Shown: positions 42,801-55,700 of the stretch, piece after piece
Position numbering within the stretch: position 1 is the first letter of the stretch
Layout of the letters: each line of letters starts with the position of its first letter
NCBI GenBank assembly: GCA_013399305.1
Contig: VXAI01000028.1
Coordinates: forward strand, 5,161,086-5,225,085
From: Rostratula benghalensis
Lineage: Eukaryota; Chordata; Aves; Charadriiformes; Rostratulidae
Reading direction: 5' to 3'
Length of the DNA: 64,000 nucleotides
The notes under the pieces: generated by a model
The model's database searches: none
Told to the model about the DNA's origin: nothing
The model's input: the letters and a program-made list of their open reading frames with translations, nothing else
Made by a program: the position numbers and the translations under genes

Positions 42801-45800
42801 ATGGCTGTATGGCTTGTCCTTGTGCTGCAGTATTACTTTAATTGTAACTCCATTATCTTCATCTGAGAGAAGTGAACAACTCCTTTAGTAATAATTCATT
42901 TACCTACCATTTTGAAGGGCTTCTAATGTATCAAGTTGCTTACAGTTCCTAAATGTTTAGTTTTATTTTGACAATTATCCTTAGAAATACAGAAATTCTA
43001 ATGAAGCATTTGGAGTAGGTTTTTAGTTACTGAACTTGACTGACTTTCACTGCAATGTTGGGTATGTAAGGATGTTACAGAAAACAGGAGGGGAAGGTAT
43101 CTGTAACATGCATTTATGTTAATGTCTATAGTGAACTTATTGTTACAGCATATTTTTTTAGACTGATGATGTAAAATCTCAGCATTTGTGCTGTGAACTC
43201 CTGCTGGATCAGTCTGGTATTTCTTGAATATTTTTGGAAGGAATACTTTAAGAAACAGATGTGTCAGCTCAATAGAAGTTGGAAGGTGTCCCATGTAGGA
43301 TATAGTCCTTCTACATGAAACATTTGTTTCAAATGTCTACCTTCCAGATGTATAACAAATTTGAGATTGTATTTGATGCTTAGTTTGAACTGGAAACCCT
43401 GACTACTCATCCTGTTGTTGCCATGGGATCTGAAACAAATTAAAAAACCAAGTATTCTTCACAAGGAAATTCATGTAACCATAATGCAAAATCTGACAAG
43501 AGCAATACCAAGGCATAACAAGAATCCAGTATTGTCAGTTAAAAGACCCTCTTGAGTGACAGGGAATTCTGCTAAGTTTAGTTCATAATTACTTTAGTCT
43601 GTATCTTTCATTGAATAGGCATGGTTATACAAGTACATCTGGAGATCCCCCCTTACTTGAAATCAGACATCTATTAAAACACTTTAGCTTAGTCCGTACG
43701 AAACACTACAGTGAGAAACACCCAGGAAGCTATTAACAGAGGTACAAGATTGAGGATCTCAGCCACTGATAAATATGAATGAAATTACCAGAATCTGGAG
43801 CGCCTGATTTCTTTTTGTAATGAGATCCCCAATGGAGTGTTCCCAGTGGTAATGTTGGCTGGTTCTGGACTTGAAAGTACACTAAATTATAGCAAGTTGT
43901 GGTGGGACATGAATCTCGTATGAATCATCAGAAAACAGTAACTGGGAACAATGCTGTATTTTAAAGGGAATGCCTATAACTCTTGTAGTTAGTGCATGTG
44001 TAGTCACGAAGGAGTTTTACTCAGCCCAAAATTCTTCTCAATGACATCTGGTATATGAAAAACATGACAAAATCAGAAAGATTCCCTTGTCATAAGTTAA
44101 AATATTTTAGATTTTTTAATTATAGCTAATGTTTTTTCCACTGGAAAACATTTCCCACAGGAAAACATTTCAACCTTGGTAACCTTTAACTTCAACAGCT
44201 AAATACAATTTTCAGTGGTAGCACAGAACATCCGCATTAAGAGTCAAATTCTCTCGTTATGCCCTCACTCAAAATTTAAATTTATATTCATGGGGAATCA
44301 TATTTAATATTTAGTTAAACATTGCCAATTATCTCTGAAACCACAGAATAAAGCAGACCTCTAGCACTTGTCAAAGTGACATGGAACAGCCTATTCCAAT
44401 ATGAATGAAGTTCTGAACATAAGTAATCCTTTTAAAGAATACATTAAAGTACATTAAAGGTTCAGTGGCTCTCATTAAAATTAGTTACTCCCAACACTGA
44501 TCAGGAAATGTGATCCTTTTAAAATGAGCTCAAAAAGGATACTGTCATTTTGATACTTACATACTACCCCAGTTTATGCTAAAATGTATGTAAAAGTAAA
44601 CTACATCTTACTGCTATTCAAATATTTATAAGCTTGCCAGCTGAGAGGAGCTAATTAAAGCTTTATATATTTAAAAAGAAAATTTAAACTAGTACTTTTT
44701 ACCTTGGCTTTTATAAAAACCTTTTCTCTCCAAGATGTCACAGAGCACAGCTGCCATGGCATTATGTGCAGAAGGCCATTATAACTGAAGAATATTTCAT
44801 TAGCTTCTATTTCCATTGCATTCAAATTTCTCATTACTTGTTTTCTTGGCATTGGTAGAGATTAATTCAAGATTGTAGGGTTCAAATTCACTTACTTAAT
44901 TTGAATTTTTCCCAAGTCCTTTAAAAGTAGTCATAGAGAGTGCAGAGCACTGCTCTGAACACCAATAGCTGTTATTCCACTGCCTGGGAGCGAACTACAA
45001 TGCTTTTTTTTTTTTGGCAACAGAGATCTTTCAAGTTCTGTTTCTCCTCCTGCACTCTCAGAGAAGTAGTTTCAATGATATTTTGACTATTACTTGGTAA
45101 CAATGATATTAACATGGGATTAGGGTTAATAATATTAAAGGAATAAAAAAGATGAACTAACTTGGATGGAAGCTAAATTGTAGAGATAAAATGTCTAGTT
45201 CAAACTTACATAGAGCCTCTGGTGAGAGAGAGGGCTCCTGAAGCCCTTTGCATTTATTAAAGCCAGAGTTGCATTTACACAGAAAGCTGCAGAAACCTAA
45301 AGATGATGGGGCAGTAAAGTACTGCCAGGTTACTGATAATCCAGATCGGTTTCTTCACCCAGGTCAACCCTTGTACCAGTGCATGGGGAGGATGGGACAG
45401 GGTAAGAGGGACCAAGGTAGAAGTCATTCTTTCTTTTGACCCCCAGTGTTCTTGGTAATACCAGTGCTGCCAACTCAAACTTTATGTGGCACTGTAAGGT
45501 AGTTGTCTTTGGTGTGAAGGAAATTCTGCTTGAGGATTAAGCAGAAGAGAAAAAACATTTCCCACATTCTATCACCTGTATTTTCTCTGCCGGGAAATGT
45601 ATTGTTCTGAAGCTTGATTTCTGGGTAGAAAGTGGTTTTGGAGGCCTTGTTTCTAGCAGTCCTATGGAGTTTTGCTCTGAGGAGAAAGAAGAGGGACAGA
45701 GTATGTACACATGTCTGCGTGTGCATCTGTGTGTGTACTGCACAACTGCATTGTGCTTGGCTAGTCAGTTGAGCTGTTCTGGGGAATAAATAGGATAGTA

Positions 45801-46035
45801 CTTACTTAAAAAGGAAAAATACATGCCCTGAAACTAGTGGTTATGCACGTTTGTCACTAGCTGAAATGAAATTGCTCAATGTTGTTATTACTTAATACAG
45901 GATTCAGCAACAGTACTGCAAAAGTTGCAGCAGAGGAGTATTCTCCTTTTGTAGGGTGCTACAGAAGTGCTCTCGCTGTAGAGGGTGCTGTGCATCTGTC
46001 AGCAACCCGTTGTTAGAAGGTGCTTTAGGGACTGG
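39843..46035. other. Intergenic, no recognisable gene
   Basis: AT-rich sequence between two CR1 copies. Frames up to 98 codons occur, none protein-like. Simple tracts only (for example T11 at 45006-45016). A short exon-like segment with a good acceptor and donor is at 45363-45401 and another at 41254-41302; neither is supported by homology. Confidence 0.6.
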
Positions 46036-46039
46036 AATC

Positions 46040-47215
46040 TTTCAATGTCTTCTTTGTTTCCATCTTCACTACCAAGGCTGCCCCTCATGAATCCCAGCCC
46101 CTGGAGACGAGGGAGAAGGATTGGAGAGAGGAAGATTTTCCCTCTGCAGGGATGGACTGGATTAGAGACCACTTGGCCAAGCTAAACATCCTTAAGTCCG
46201 TGGGCCCTGATGGAGTGTACCCACGAGTGCTGAGAGAACTGGCAGATGTTACTGCTGAGCCATTCTCCATCATCTTTGAGAGATCTCGGAGAACAGGAGA
46301 AGTGCTTGAAGACTGGAGGAAGGCAAATATCCCCCCAGTCTACAAAAAAGGCAAGAAGGGGGACCCAGGGAACCACAGGCCAATTAGTCTCACCTCTGTC
46401 CCTGGGAAAGTAATGGAGCAACACATTCTGGAAGGCATCTCCAAACACATTGAAGCACAGTAAGTTATCAGAAGTGGTCAACACGATTTACCAAGGGTAA
46501 ATCATGCTTGCCCAATCTGATAGCCTTCTATGACATAACTGGATGGCTGGATGAGGGGAGAGCAACAGATGTCTTCTACCTTGATTTCAGCGATGTGCCC
46601 TTGTTGCCAAGAGGGTCAATTGAATCCTGGGCTGCATAGGGAAGAGTGTGGCCAGTCGGTTGAGGGAGGTCATTCTTCCCCTCTGTTCTGCACTGGTGAG
46701 GCCACAACTGGAATACTGGGTGTAGATCTGGGCTCCCCAGTTCAAGAGAGACAGGGAACTGCTGGACAGAGTCCAGCATAGAGTAACAAAAATGATTAAG
46801 GGATTGGAGCACCTCCGTTAAGAGGAAAGGCTGAGAGAGCTGGGGCTCTTTAACCTGGAGAAGGCTGAGAGAAGATCTTATCTATGTTTATGAGTACCTA
46901 AAGCGGGGGTTGAAGGAGGATGGAGCCAGACTCTCTTCAGTGGTTTCCAGTGATAGGATGAGAGGCAACGGGCACAAGCTGGAACATCAGAAGTTCCATT
47001 CAAAAATGAGGAAAAACTTAACAGTGAGGGTGACAGAGCACTGGAACAGGCTGCCCAGGAAGGCTGTGGAATCCCCTTCCCTGGAGTTTTTCAAGCCCCA
47101 CCTGGATGCAGTCCTGAGTAATGTGCTCTGGGCAATCCTGCTTTAGCAGGGAGTTGGGCTAGCCGATCTCTAGAAGTCCCTTCCAACTCTGAAATTCCAT
47201 GATTCCGTGATTCAT
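46040..47215 (+). mobile_element. CR1 LINE with internal deletion
   Basis: Longest CR1 in the window. It opens in the segment just before the reverse transcriptase (DHLAKLNILKSVGPDGVYPR, RELADVTAEPFSIIFERSRR, EDWRKANIPPVYKKGKKGDP) and runs to the DEGRAVDVVYLDFS-equivalent position near 46590. There it jumps straight to the later LVAKRVNGILGCI-equivalent segment, so the catalytic core is missing. The 3' part is present to ATTCCATGATTCCGTGATTC. Stops and frameshifts are frequent. Confidence 0.95.
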
Positions 47216-48111
47216 GTATCTCAGCTTCTTATTGAGCATGCTGGGTACTTGTTTTTCTGTAATAAAGACGAGTGTGTGCCACCACAAGTTATTTCTCAAA
47301 TTTTTGAGTAGATGTTTGTACTGTGAATGGCTGCTAGAGAGGTACAAATTGCTGCCTTGTTATGAAGAACACTCTTCCTTCTCAATGTATCTTCCCTCAG
47401 CTGAAAATTTCATTTTGAACTTGAAGATATTTTTGTGTGTGCTCTTAAGGATTAAAAGTTGACGTTATCTTGCATATACCTTCCTTTGGTTTTGTTATGT
47501 TAAAACCTACAAGTACTTCAAGGAGATGCCTATATCAAAGCTTAGTACTTATGAAAATTATTAAAGCTAAATGTAGTATTTTATTCAGGTATTGCTGTGC
47601 TTGTTTTTAGTTAAGCTGCATTCTAATGGAATGTCACTGGTTTTTAAAAAGCTTTATTTCAATACATAACCTCTTAGACATATGTCATATATTATTTTTA
47701 TAGAGCTATTTAACTTGTAATATTAGTGCATCATTGTGATACAAATTAATAGCTTTATTCCTAATTTTGGAAATTGCATTGTTGTAACTGCATAAAGTAA
47801 CTTTATCTTATTGCAATAATATTGTAAAATGGTACATCTGATTATCACATTTACTGTGCACTTTATCCTCTGTTTGACATTTGGCAATAGTCATACAGTT
47901 CAGACCACAGATGGTGTGGACCCAGACTGCTGTCCTGTGTTGCTCAGCTCAATTATACTTGAGTGTTGAGTATGTCAGTGAGTACTGTCAAGGGTGGTCT
48001 GGATCTCTTCCAGTTCCCATTGTTTTACCTTTTTGCCCCAAAACTTTCTGAGCTGCCCCTTCACCTTTACTATTTCCTGTTTTCTGTAATTGTTTTGGAA
48101 CCAGGGAACTG

Positions 48112-48262
48112 GTTGAGTCACCATTGCTGGAGGTATTTGAAAGGTGGGTAGACATAATGCTTAGGCAGATGGTTTAGTGATGGGTTTTGTTGGTGTTAGG
48201 TAGATAGTTGGACTAGATGATCTGAAAGGTTCCGTCTAGCCTAGACAATTCTATGATTCTAT
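48112..48262 (+). mobile_element. CR1 LINE 3' end
   Basis: TTGAGTCACCATTGCTGGAG, then TTGGACTAGATGATCTGAAA and AATTCTATGATTCTAT, the characteristic CR1 3' end with its short tandem tail. Confidence 0.92.
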
Positions 48263-48454
48263 TTGTTTTTTCCTGTATTGCCTAGGGAGGACTCTTCAGC
48301 CTTGGGAGCAGATTTCTGCTTCTCTGCAAGACATAAAGGAACAGTGGCCAAATGTTTCTAAAAGATTAAAACCAGGGTAAGTACACAGTGTATTTCTAGC
48401 CTCCAGTCTACTGAGGAGCTCAGAGACTTCTCTGCTTAGATATAGTGCCTGGGT

Positions 48455-48760
48455 ATTTAATAACCCTCGGTTTTATTTGCTATGAGGCTGTCCGGTCTCC
48501 CCTAGTGCTCCTGTAAGCTTTTGGCACTCACCATTCCTTTTGGCAAGTAGTTCCTTAAATCTACTCTCTGCTACATGAAGAAAACTCTTTCATTTGTTTC
48601 CAGCATAGCTCCTAATAGCTTAATTTGATCCCCCACAGTTTTTGTTTGGAAAGAGGCAATGAATACCTGGTGTCTAGCTAACCTCTCTGTACCACTCACG
48701 ATTTTGCAGATCTTTGTCATACCCCTTTGACTAACTTTTTCAGACTAGAGAAAAATATGT
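48455..48760 (-). mobile_element. Probable ancient interspersed repeat
   Basis: CCCTAGTGCTCCTGTAAGC, AAAACTCTTTCATTTGTTTC, TCTGTACCACTCACGATTTT, then CAGATCTTTGTCATACCCC resembles an old amniote repeat with CATGATTTTATAGACCTCTATCATATCCCC-like sequence (CR1/L3 clade, as I recall). Heavily diverged. Orientation is inferred by analogy. Confidence 0.4.
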
Positions 48761-49499
48761 ATTTGACGTTTGACTTATAAAAACATTTTAAAGACCTTTA
48801 GAAAGCACTACTGCTTACAAAAGATTTCGTCCATCCTGAAGAATGATGGGCAGTATTTTGTTTTTCTTTGTGATTAATAGATGGTTGAGCTATCAGCTTT
48901 TCTGTTTGGTGTGCCTTTGTTATCACTAGCAGGGGACTGTCCCTTTACTTGCATGGTAATGAGGTTCAGTGCAGTCTGCCTGGCTGTTCTGCAGGCACAC
49001 CAAACCACCCAAATAAATTACAGCACCAATAATATGGAAGAGACATTTTCTTCTTCCCTATCTAATATCTTACAGAAACAACTTTAGTAATAAATAGTTA
49101 ACAGAAACAGACTTTTCAATGTATTTTAAAAATGCTGTCAATCACAATGGAAGTGATATCATTCTATCTGCTATCTGTAGTTACCATTCAGAAAACGACA
49201 CATTCACCCAAACTTCTTGTAGACACAAAATAGGAGTAGTTTTTGCTGAACTTGGAAAGGATCTACAGTCTCAGTAGATGACGGTAAATTAGAAACAAGC
49301 AAAGAGGCAACGTCAGCTTGAAATAATCAGAACTGCACTGGCAATTCACCACTTGGAAAAATCCAGCCGTTAGTTTAAATATGAGATGAGTATACTTTTT
49401 GAGTACTTCAGTATAGATTACATTATGGGAAAAATACCATGATTCTGGCTTTTGTCTCTTGTAATAGAGGCAATTGGCTTTTTTTTCCTTAATTTTGTC

Positions 49500-49738
49500 A
49501 TAGAATCACAGAAAGCATGAGGTTGGGTGGGACCTGTGGAGATCACCAAGTCCAATGCACCTGTACAAGCACGGTCACTCAGAGGAGGTTGCCCAGGACC
49601 CTGTCCCATCAGGTTTTGAGTATCTCCAAGGGCAGAGTCTCCACAGCCTCTCTGGGCACCTTGTTCTAGTGTTCAAACACCTTCCCGTAAATAACTAATT
49701 CCTTCTATTCAGCTGGAGTTTCCTGTATTTTAGTATGC
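49500..49738 (-). mobile_element. CR1 LINE 3' fragment, reversed
   Basis: Begins with TCATAGAATCACAGAAAGCA and GAGGTTGGGTGGGACC and continues through CACAGCCTCTCTGGGCACCT to TTCAGCTGGAGTTTCC, a standard reversed CR1 3' end. Confidence 0.93.
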
Positions 49739-52700
49739 CTCTTTTCCTGCCTAGATACCACTGAGTGTGGCAGTTTCCTTTGCTGATGATCAGTTGTAAT
49801 AGGAAAGGCTGAAGTGAAGAAGACATTGAGTACTTTGGTCCTTGTTATGTCCTTTGTCATCAGATCCTCGTCCCATTCAGCAGCAGGCCCACATTCTCCC
49901 CAGACTTCTTTCTGCTGCTCATCTACTCATAGGAGTCCTTCTTTTTGCACTTCACATCCTTCAACAGATTCAACTCCAGATGGGCCTCAGTTTAAATCTA
50001 ACAGATGATTTTTGATAGGCTTAGCTAATTCCAGAGTCTTTTGCAAATTTGAAACCGCTGCCAGAGAGAGACTAGACTGAGTTTTACAGATGCTACTTGT
50101 AACTTGAAGAACCAGGAGTTTAGGAGAAGTAAAATGGCGAATTCCTAACCAACACAATTCTTGCTTTGGACCTGACTTTTCTGAAATGTAGAAAATCTAT
50201 TTCTTTTCAAATTCATTTTTTGCCAGCAGAACAAATCCTGGACCTGGTAGAAATGGAATGACCCACATGAAAAATGGAAGTAACTTGTAATATTGTTCAA
50301 ATTGTCTGCCTCTGGTTTTTGCCCTTCTCTGTAAATTCCCTTAAAAAAATGCATAGTACTTCCTGAGGTGGCAAAATGTTGTTGTCATTAGCTGAAGTTT
50401 ATGTGAAACAGGTAGTTTATTATAATTAGGTTGTAATCAATATGAACTTTGCTATCTGTAAACATTGATGTTTGAGTAAGCAGTAATAAAAAAAATATTT
50501 GATATTGATAGTTCAGTGTTCTAGAAGCACTAGGTCAGAAAATTCCATTGTCTCACAAATCCATGTGACACATTCCACAGGGCTGAATATAACCATTGAC
50601 CACAGTAGAGATCTAAAGTCTCTGTATTTCACAGAGTCTTATATCTACTCCCAAATGCAAATTAAGTAGTGATGAATTTGGGCCTGCATTCAAAAAAGCC
50701 ACTCAATTAAAAGTTTAAGCAAATGCTCAAGCATTTTACCATATGGAAGTACCTTTAAACATGAATTCAAAATTAACCCTGTATGGGATTAACATGCTGA
50801 ACTGGAAAAGCACATCTTCTCTGTAGGACAAAAATGTGAGCTCTCAGAAGCCAGTGTAACACTTCTATTTATTGACTGATTCATTGTCCTCTTTTATAGC
50901 AATGATAAGGAAGATGAGACTGGGGAATGCAGTTCTCCATGCTTCATCTGCAGGCAAAGAGGTATTCCTATCTCTACATATGCTTTACTAGCAAATTGTA
51001 GTTTTTTCTATGCATGATAAAAAAAATATGTTTATAGCATATGTGTGAAATAAGAGGCAGAAATGACCTTTTACTACAATTTCCATGGTGACAATCCTCA
51101 CTTTGGTGTCATTAAACTGCTCATCGATATTGAATTCACTACAAGGGACATCTGGAGTGGACATGGTATAACCACTAACAGTAGAAGGAAGTGAAATTTT
51201 GTTAAAGATTGCGCTTTAAATTTTTTAGAGACATCTGTTTTAGAAAAGCTTTGCTATTCCATTGTCCTACACTGTCAGCATGCTTTATACAAGGCAAACA
51301 GCATGTGGGGAAAACAAGTACTTACAGCCAAGGCTGTTAACTTGCAGGGAGGTTATGTCTTACATTCTTAATCTTTGAAGTTCGTTCAGTGTGTCCTGAT
51401 TATGAGAGGAACAGAAACTATGCACTATTTCTTTCAAAACTGTTTTTATTTTTGAGGAATACATACATTTATGTGTGCTTCCAGATACTATACATCATTC
51501 AAATTAGCAATAACTGAAATAAAATGTCACTCAATTCTCTACTTTTATTCTTAATGTATAGGATATAAACTCAACAGTCTTGTTATGCTGCTCTCTGAGC
51601 CACTGAGCTGTATTTGCAACATTTGTTAAGACTGAAATCCCATAAATAAAACATCTAAGAACTCAGCTTATCTGCTTTTGAGATGGCACAAATATGTTCA
51701 CATATTGTATGAGCTGAAGGAATCTGGGCTTCTTGCATTGAAGAAAAATAGGTTATAATTGGTAGCAGCAAATAGTGTCATCATCAAAAAAAGTACACTG
51801 TACCTATTGACTTCTAATAAACAGGATTAATGGCACTTTCTCTGTTTAGCAGAAGACACTTCGGTAAGTATTTGAAGATTCTGCTTTATTAGCTCTAGAA
51901 ATTTAGTAATAACAGAAGAGAAACTCCAGTGTTACCCTACGAAGTTTCATATTTAATTATATTTAATATTTGTTAGATTTTGCAGGAAACAAAACCAAAA
52001 GAAGGAATGGTTGTGTAATAAATATTCACTTTTTCCATTTGTTATTGTTAATAATTTTGCACATGCTGCTACTTTTTGTTGTTGTTGAATTGTTCTCATT
52101 CAAGGAGCCTGCTTTTTTCCAGACTAATGCATTTGCTTGTATTTATGTACCACGTTTATTTCACCCACGTGGACACATTTTTAGGATTTGCTAACCCTGA
52201 ACCAAAGCACACGTCTCCGTAAGTAAATTCCTTTCCAAGTATAATATCTGTCAAATGTAATGCAAATACAAGTATTTTGTGGGGGCTTTCTCTGAGGTGG
52301 TGGGATGGTCAGACTTTATTAATTGTGAAATGTTACCATCTCTCCACCTAAATTCCAAGCCCCAAGTGAAGCTGTTCACCATCTCACCATAGCTGGGCCA
52401 CCGTGAAGATTCACAGCCCTGGCCACTCCAGCAAAGCAGACATCTAGCCCAGGCAATTCTGGTTAATATTTACAGATTTGGAGGACTTTGCTACTGACCC
52501 CTCAGCTTAATGTGTGATGTGAAATGCCCTCACTTCAGAGCAAGAGTTTGTTTTGGAGTAGTGTCCAGGATTTCTTTGGCAATCATTGATTGTGCTAAAA
52601 GCTGCATCAAAACAGTGTATTTATAAGTAAAGATGGCTTTTGTAATGAACTGTTTGCTTCTGCCTAAAAGCATTGTGTATCTTCTGTCCAGTACTGTGAA

Positions 52701-55700
52701 GAGTCTCTCACTTAACGCTGAAGAAGTCTTATTTTGAGCCACCATATGGCTGTGAATTAAAATTTCTTAGGTAGGCAATTTTTTAAGACAGGATAAGTGA
52801 GGTCTAGTCTATTGTTGTTGACTTACATTGCTTCTTACAAGCATCGCATGAAAGCTGTTTTTTCTTAAGGATGATTGTTCCGTTTTTATGCTAATATTGC
52901 CCACATTTGGTGACATCCTTCATTATGTACTTTAAAGCGTCTTACATTCCTGATTAAAGTGCATGTAAATCCACCGAAATTCTCTCCGACTATTGTTTCA
53001 TTTGGTGAAAGTGCCATGGGCACCACAGTCGCTTAAACATTTTTTTTTCTAAATGTTTGCCCAACTGTGTTTCACGTGACTTCCCCACATCTGAAAGGTG
53101 GTGTTGGGTTTCCTTCACTGTAAGTCAGTATAGCCCCTGCTGACAGCCTGGAGGTACATACAGGTCTGCTGAACGTCGCTGGATGCCTTGGTTGAGCATT
53201 GCTGGAATCTGACCTAGAAGAAGAAACCTTGCTTCAGTTTTTATCTTGTGGATGCTGTTTCTTTAGTCAAGGAACCCAAATTCTTCTTTTCTTTCTCTTC
53301 TATGAGCTGACTGCTGAAATGTTTCTGTGGCTTCTGAAAAGCATAATGTTTTTTCCTTTATTAAAAACAAAACACACACAATTTCTCCCCTCCACCCACT
53401 GGTTACCAGTAACCAGTATATAACCAATATACCAGGTACAATGTAGCCACTTGAATTTCAGCATTCTCATTATCATTTCATCAGAATTTGGAGCATGACT
53501 TACCGTGTTTAGGTAGTTTTATGTCCCGTTTTAGTTTTCCCTTTCAAGGTACTACTTTTTTAGTTGGAACTTGGCATCACTTTTGAAATGAAATTTATAA
53601 CTGTGGATGATATTCGGCCATCATTAAAGACAGTGTGTACTTTTGTCTGTAGCAGCTACTCTTTGGGACTGAAAACCTGTTCATATTTCTCTCTAATCCT
53701 GCTCTTATGGAGAAATATACAGTAAGAATCTGATAAAACTCTAACATCAGACCAGTTTTGACATTTTTATACAGTCTACTTATATTGGGCTAGCATACAA
53801 AAAAAAAAAGTCAGGTGGATGCAAACATTATAAACCTGTAGATATCACTGCTGAATCACTGCAGTATTTCATTTGCATAGCGTAACTTGGAACTGCGTAT
53901 AGAAGGTGATGGCCAATTAAAGATACGAAAGCAAGGGAGAGGCGGATCTTGTACAAGGCTGGATAATATACACGAAAAAGTCTGCTGGCAGAGTTGTATC
54001 AGTAAATGAACACTTTGGCAAGAATTTGTGTTTGGTTCACCAAGCAACATGAGTTGTAATAACAAAAGCACTTTGATATCAGGCTTATTGTGTCTCTACT
54101 GGAAGGATAGTGGAAAATTAATATGCAATAATAAAAATAAAATTCTCTAGTGTTTCTAAGTTGGGACTTTTTTTAGAGTGGATTTAAATTGATTTTTCAG
54201 TAAATAACTACTGCTCGGATTTCTGTTTTCTAGGTTTTCATTTCCTTTTCCTATTTGTGATTTGAATTCTGCTGGCCTTCTTAATGTAGTTTTTAAATAA
54301 TTTCTATCAAACTAAGATCAAACTCTCTCATCTTGGTATTATAATATTAATATGCTTTGTTGTTTTCAGCTTGGCAGTCCTGTTCAAGAACGTACATAAT
54401 TTATATTCAGGTAAGACTTTATTTGCATGAAAGAAGTTCGAGTGCAGCAGCTTTTCTATTTTCCCTGGAACGTTTTTCACATTTTAAACATGTAACCATC
54501 CTAGATCCCATTTTCCTTAGCTTGTGTAAGTCTATTAAAATCAAATTTGCTCTAGGCAACAAACCAGCCTAAAGCTTAAGTACTCACTGTGACCCTTTGG
54601 AAAGATGTAAAGCGTTTATCAGAAGAAAGGGTTGTGTCCCTTTGGCAATGTCACAATCAATTATCCTTGTGACACTGTATATCTAACATGTATATTGTCA
54701 TCAAATGGCCAGGGCAAACTGAAGCATCCTGTTATTCCATATTTCATACTGAAACTATTTTAAAGTTAAGGAGATATTGTTATTATAGAAAGGAGAAATT
54801 AGTGAAAACTTTCTGCAAAACTCTGCTAAGGCAAATCTAGACATATATTTCTAAATCCACTGTAAATCTAGCATTTTAACTTCTCATAAATGTTTATAAC
54901 TTAAATAACTTCTGATGTTATCTTAACTTGTATGTTTTCCCAGAAAAACAGAAGTAGGAAACAATTTATCTACAGGTAAACTGTAGCTGTGATTGTTTAA
55001 GATGAATTTTACCTGCTGCATCGAGATATACGGCTTAGTGTTAGGGGACTGAGAGAGAGTTGTTCTGTCAGCTCCACTTGAGCTAACCTCATTACTCCTG
55101 TATTCTTCCCAGAGGCTATTTCTACCCCATTTTGTACAACTAGAGCAACATGAAGAGACTAAAGTGTTGCAGAGGCTTGAGTCTATGACATGAACTACTA
55201 ATTTCTCTAACTCTTTGTGTAAGTAGCCTCCTTCCCTTGTACAGGAAACTCACAGAGTTGTCCAACTACATTGTCAGAAGGAGCACTTTACTATTAAGGT
55301 GTGAGAAGGCATGTTCAAAGTGTTTCTTTTGTGGTTTTAAATCTGTTATGATTAAACAATATTCATTTTGGTAACATTTCATGTTACTTAATTTTTAGGA
55401 TCAAGTTAAATATGGGAAATGATCAACAAATGAGCGTAAAACCCAGAAACTGACATGCAAATTGTTTTGTTACATTTACAGAGTCTATAATGATAACTTC
55501 TTTAAAAATTAGAATATATATTTCATACAGAGAAAGCAGGTACTATTTCATGAACTACAGAAGCAGCCCTTCAAGTTCAATATAGTATTTCTCTTTGTTT
55601 ACCATGGTGTTTATCTATCCAGGAAAGTTAACATTGTTTTCAAATGCAACTTAAGCAATGTCCAAAGAACTAACTGTATTACTTAATAAATTCACACTGG

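Larger units (their letters stand above)
45363..54957 (+). other. Candidate spliced transcript, unassigned
   Basis: Segments with good splice signals join in one open frame: 45363-45401, 48286-48376, 50900-50961, 52185-52218, 54370-54410, and a last one from 54944 with a stop at 54955-54957. Predicted pieces include RTLQPWEQISASLQDIKEQW, NDKEDETGECSSPCFICRQR and LAVLFKNVHNLYS. Acceptors have long pyrimidine tracts and four of five donors are GTAAG. I recognise no family and no start codon is found. Segments this short are often open by chance, and the joining was chosen by eye, so this is a hypothesis, perhaps a lncRNA or nothing. Confidence 0.12.

Noticed and set aside
44141..44175. GGAAAACATTTC repeated twice
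   Set aside because: A 12-base local echo in AT-rich sequence with no wider structure.
44881..44900. GGGTTCAAATTC, resembling a tRNA T-loop
   Set aside because: No acceptor stem, anticodon arm or A-box at the right distance.
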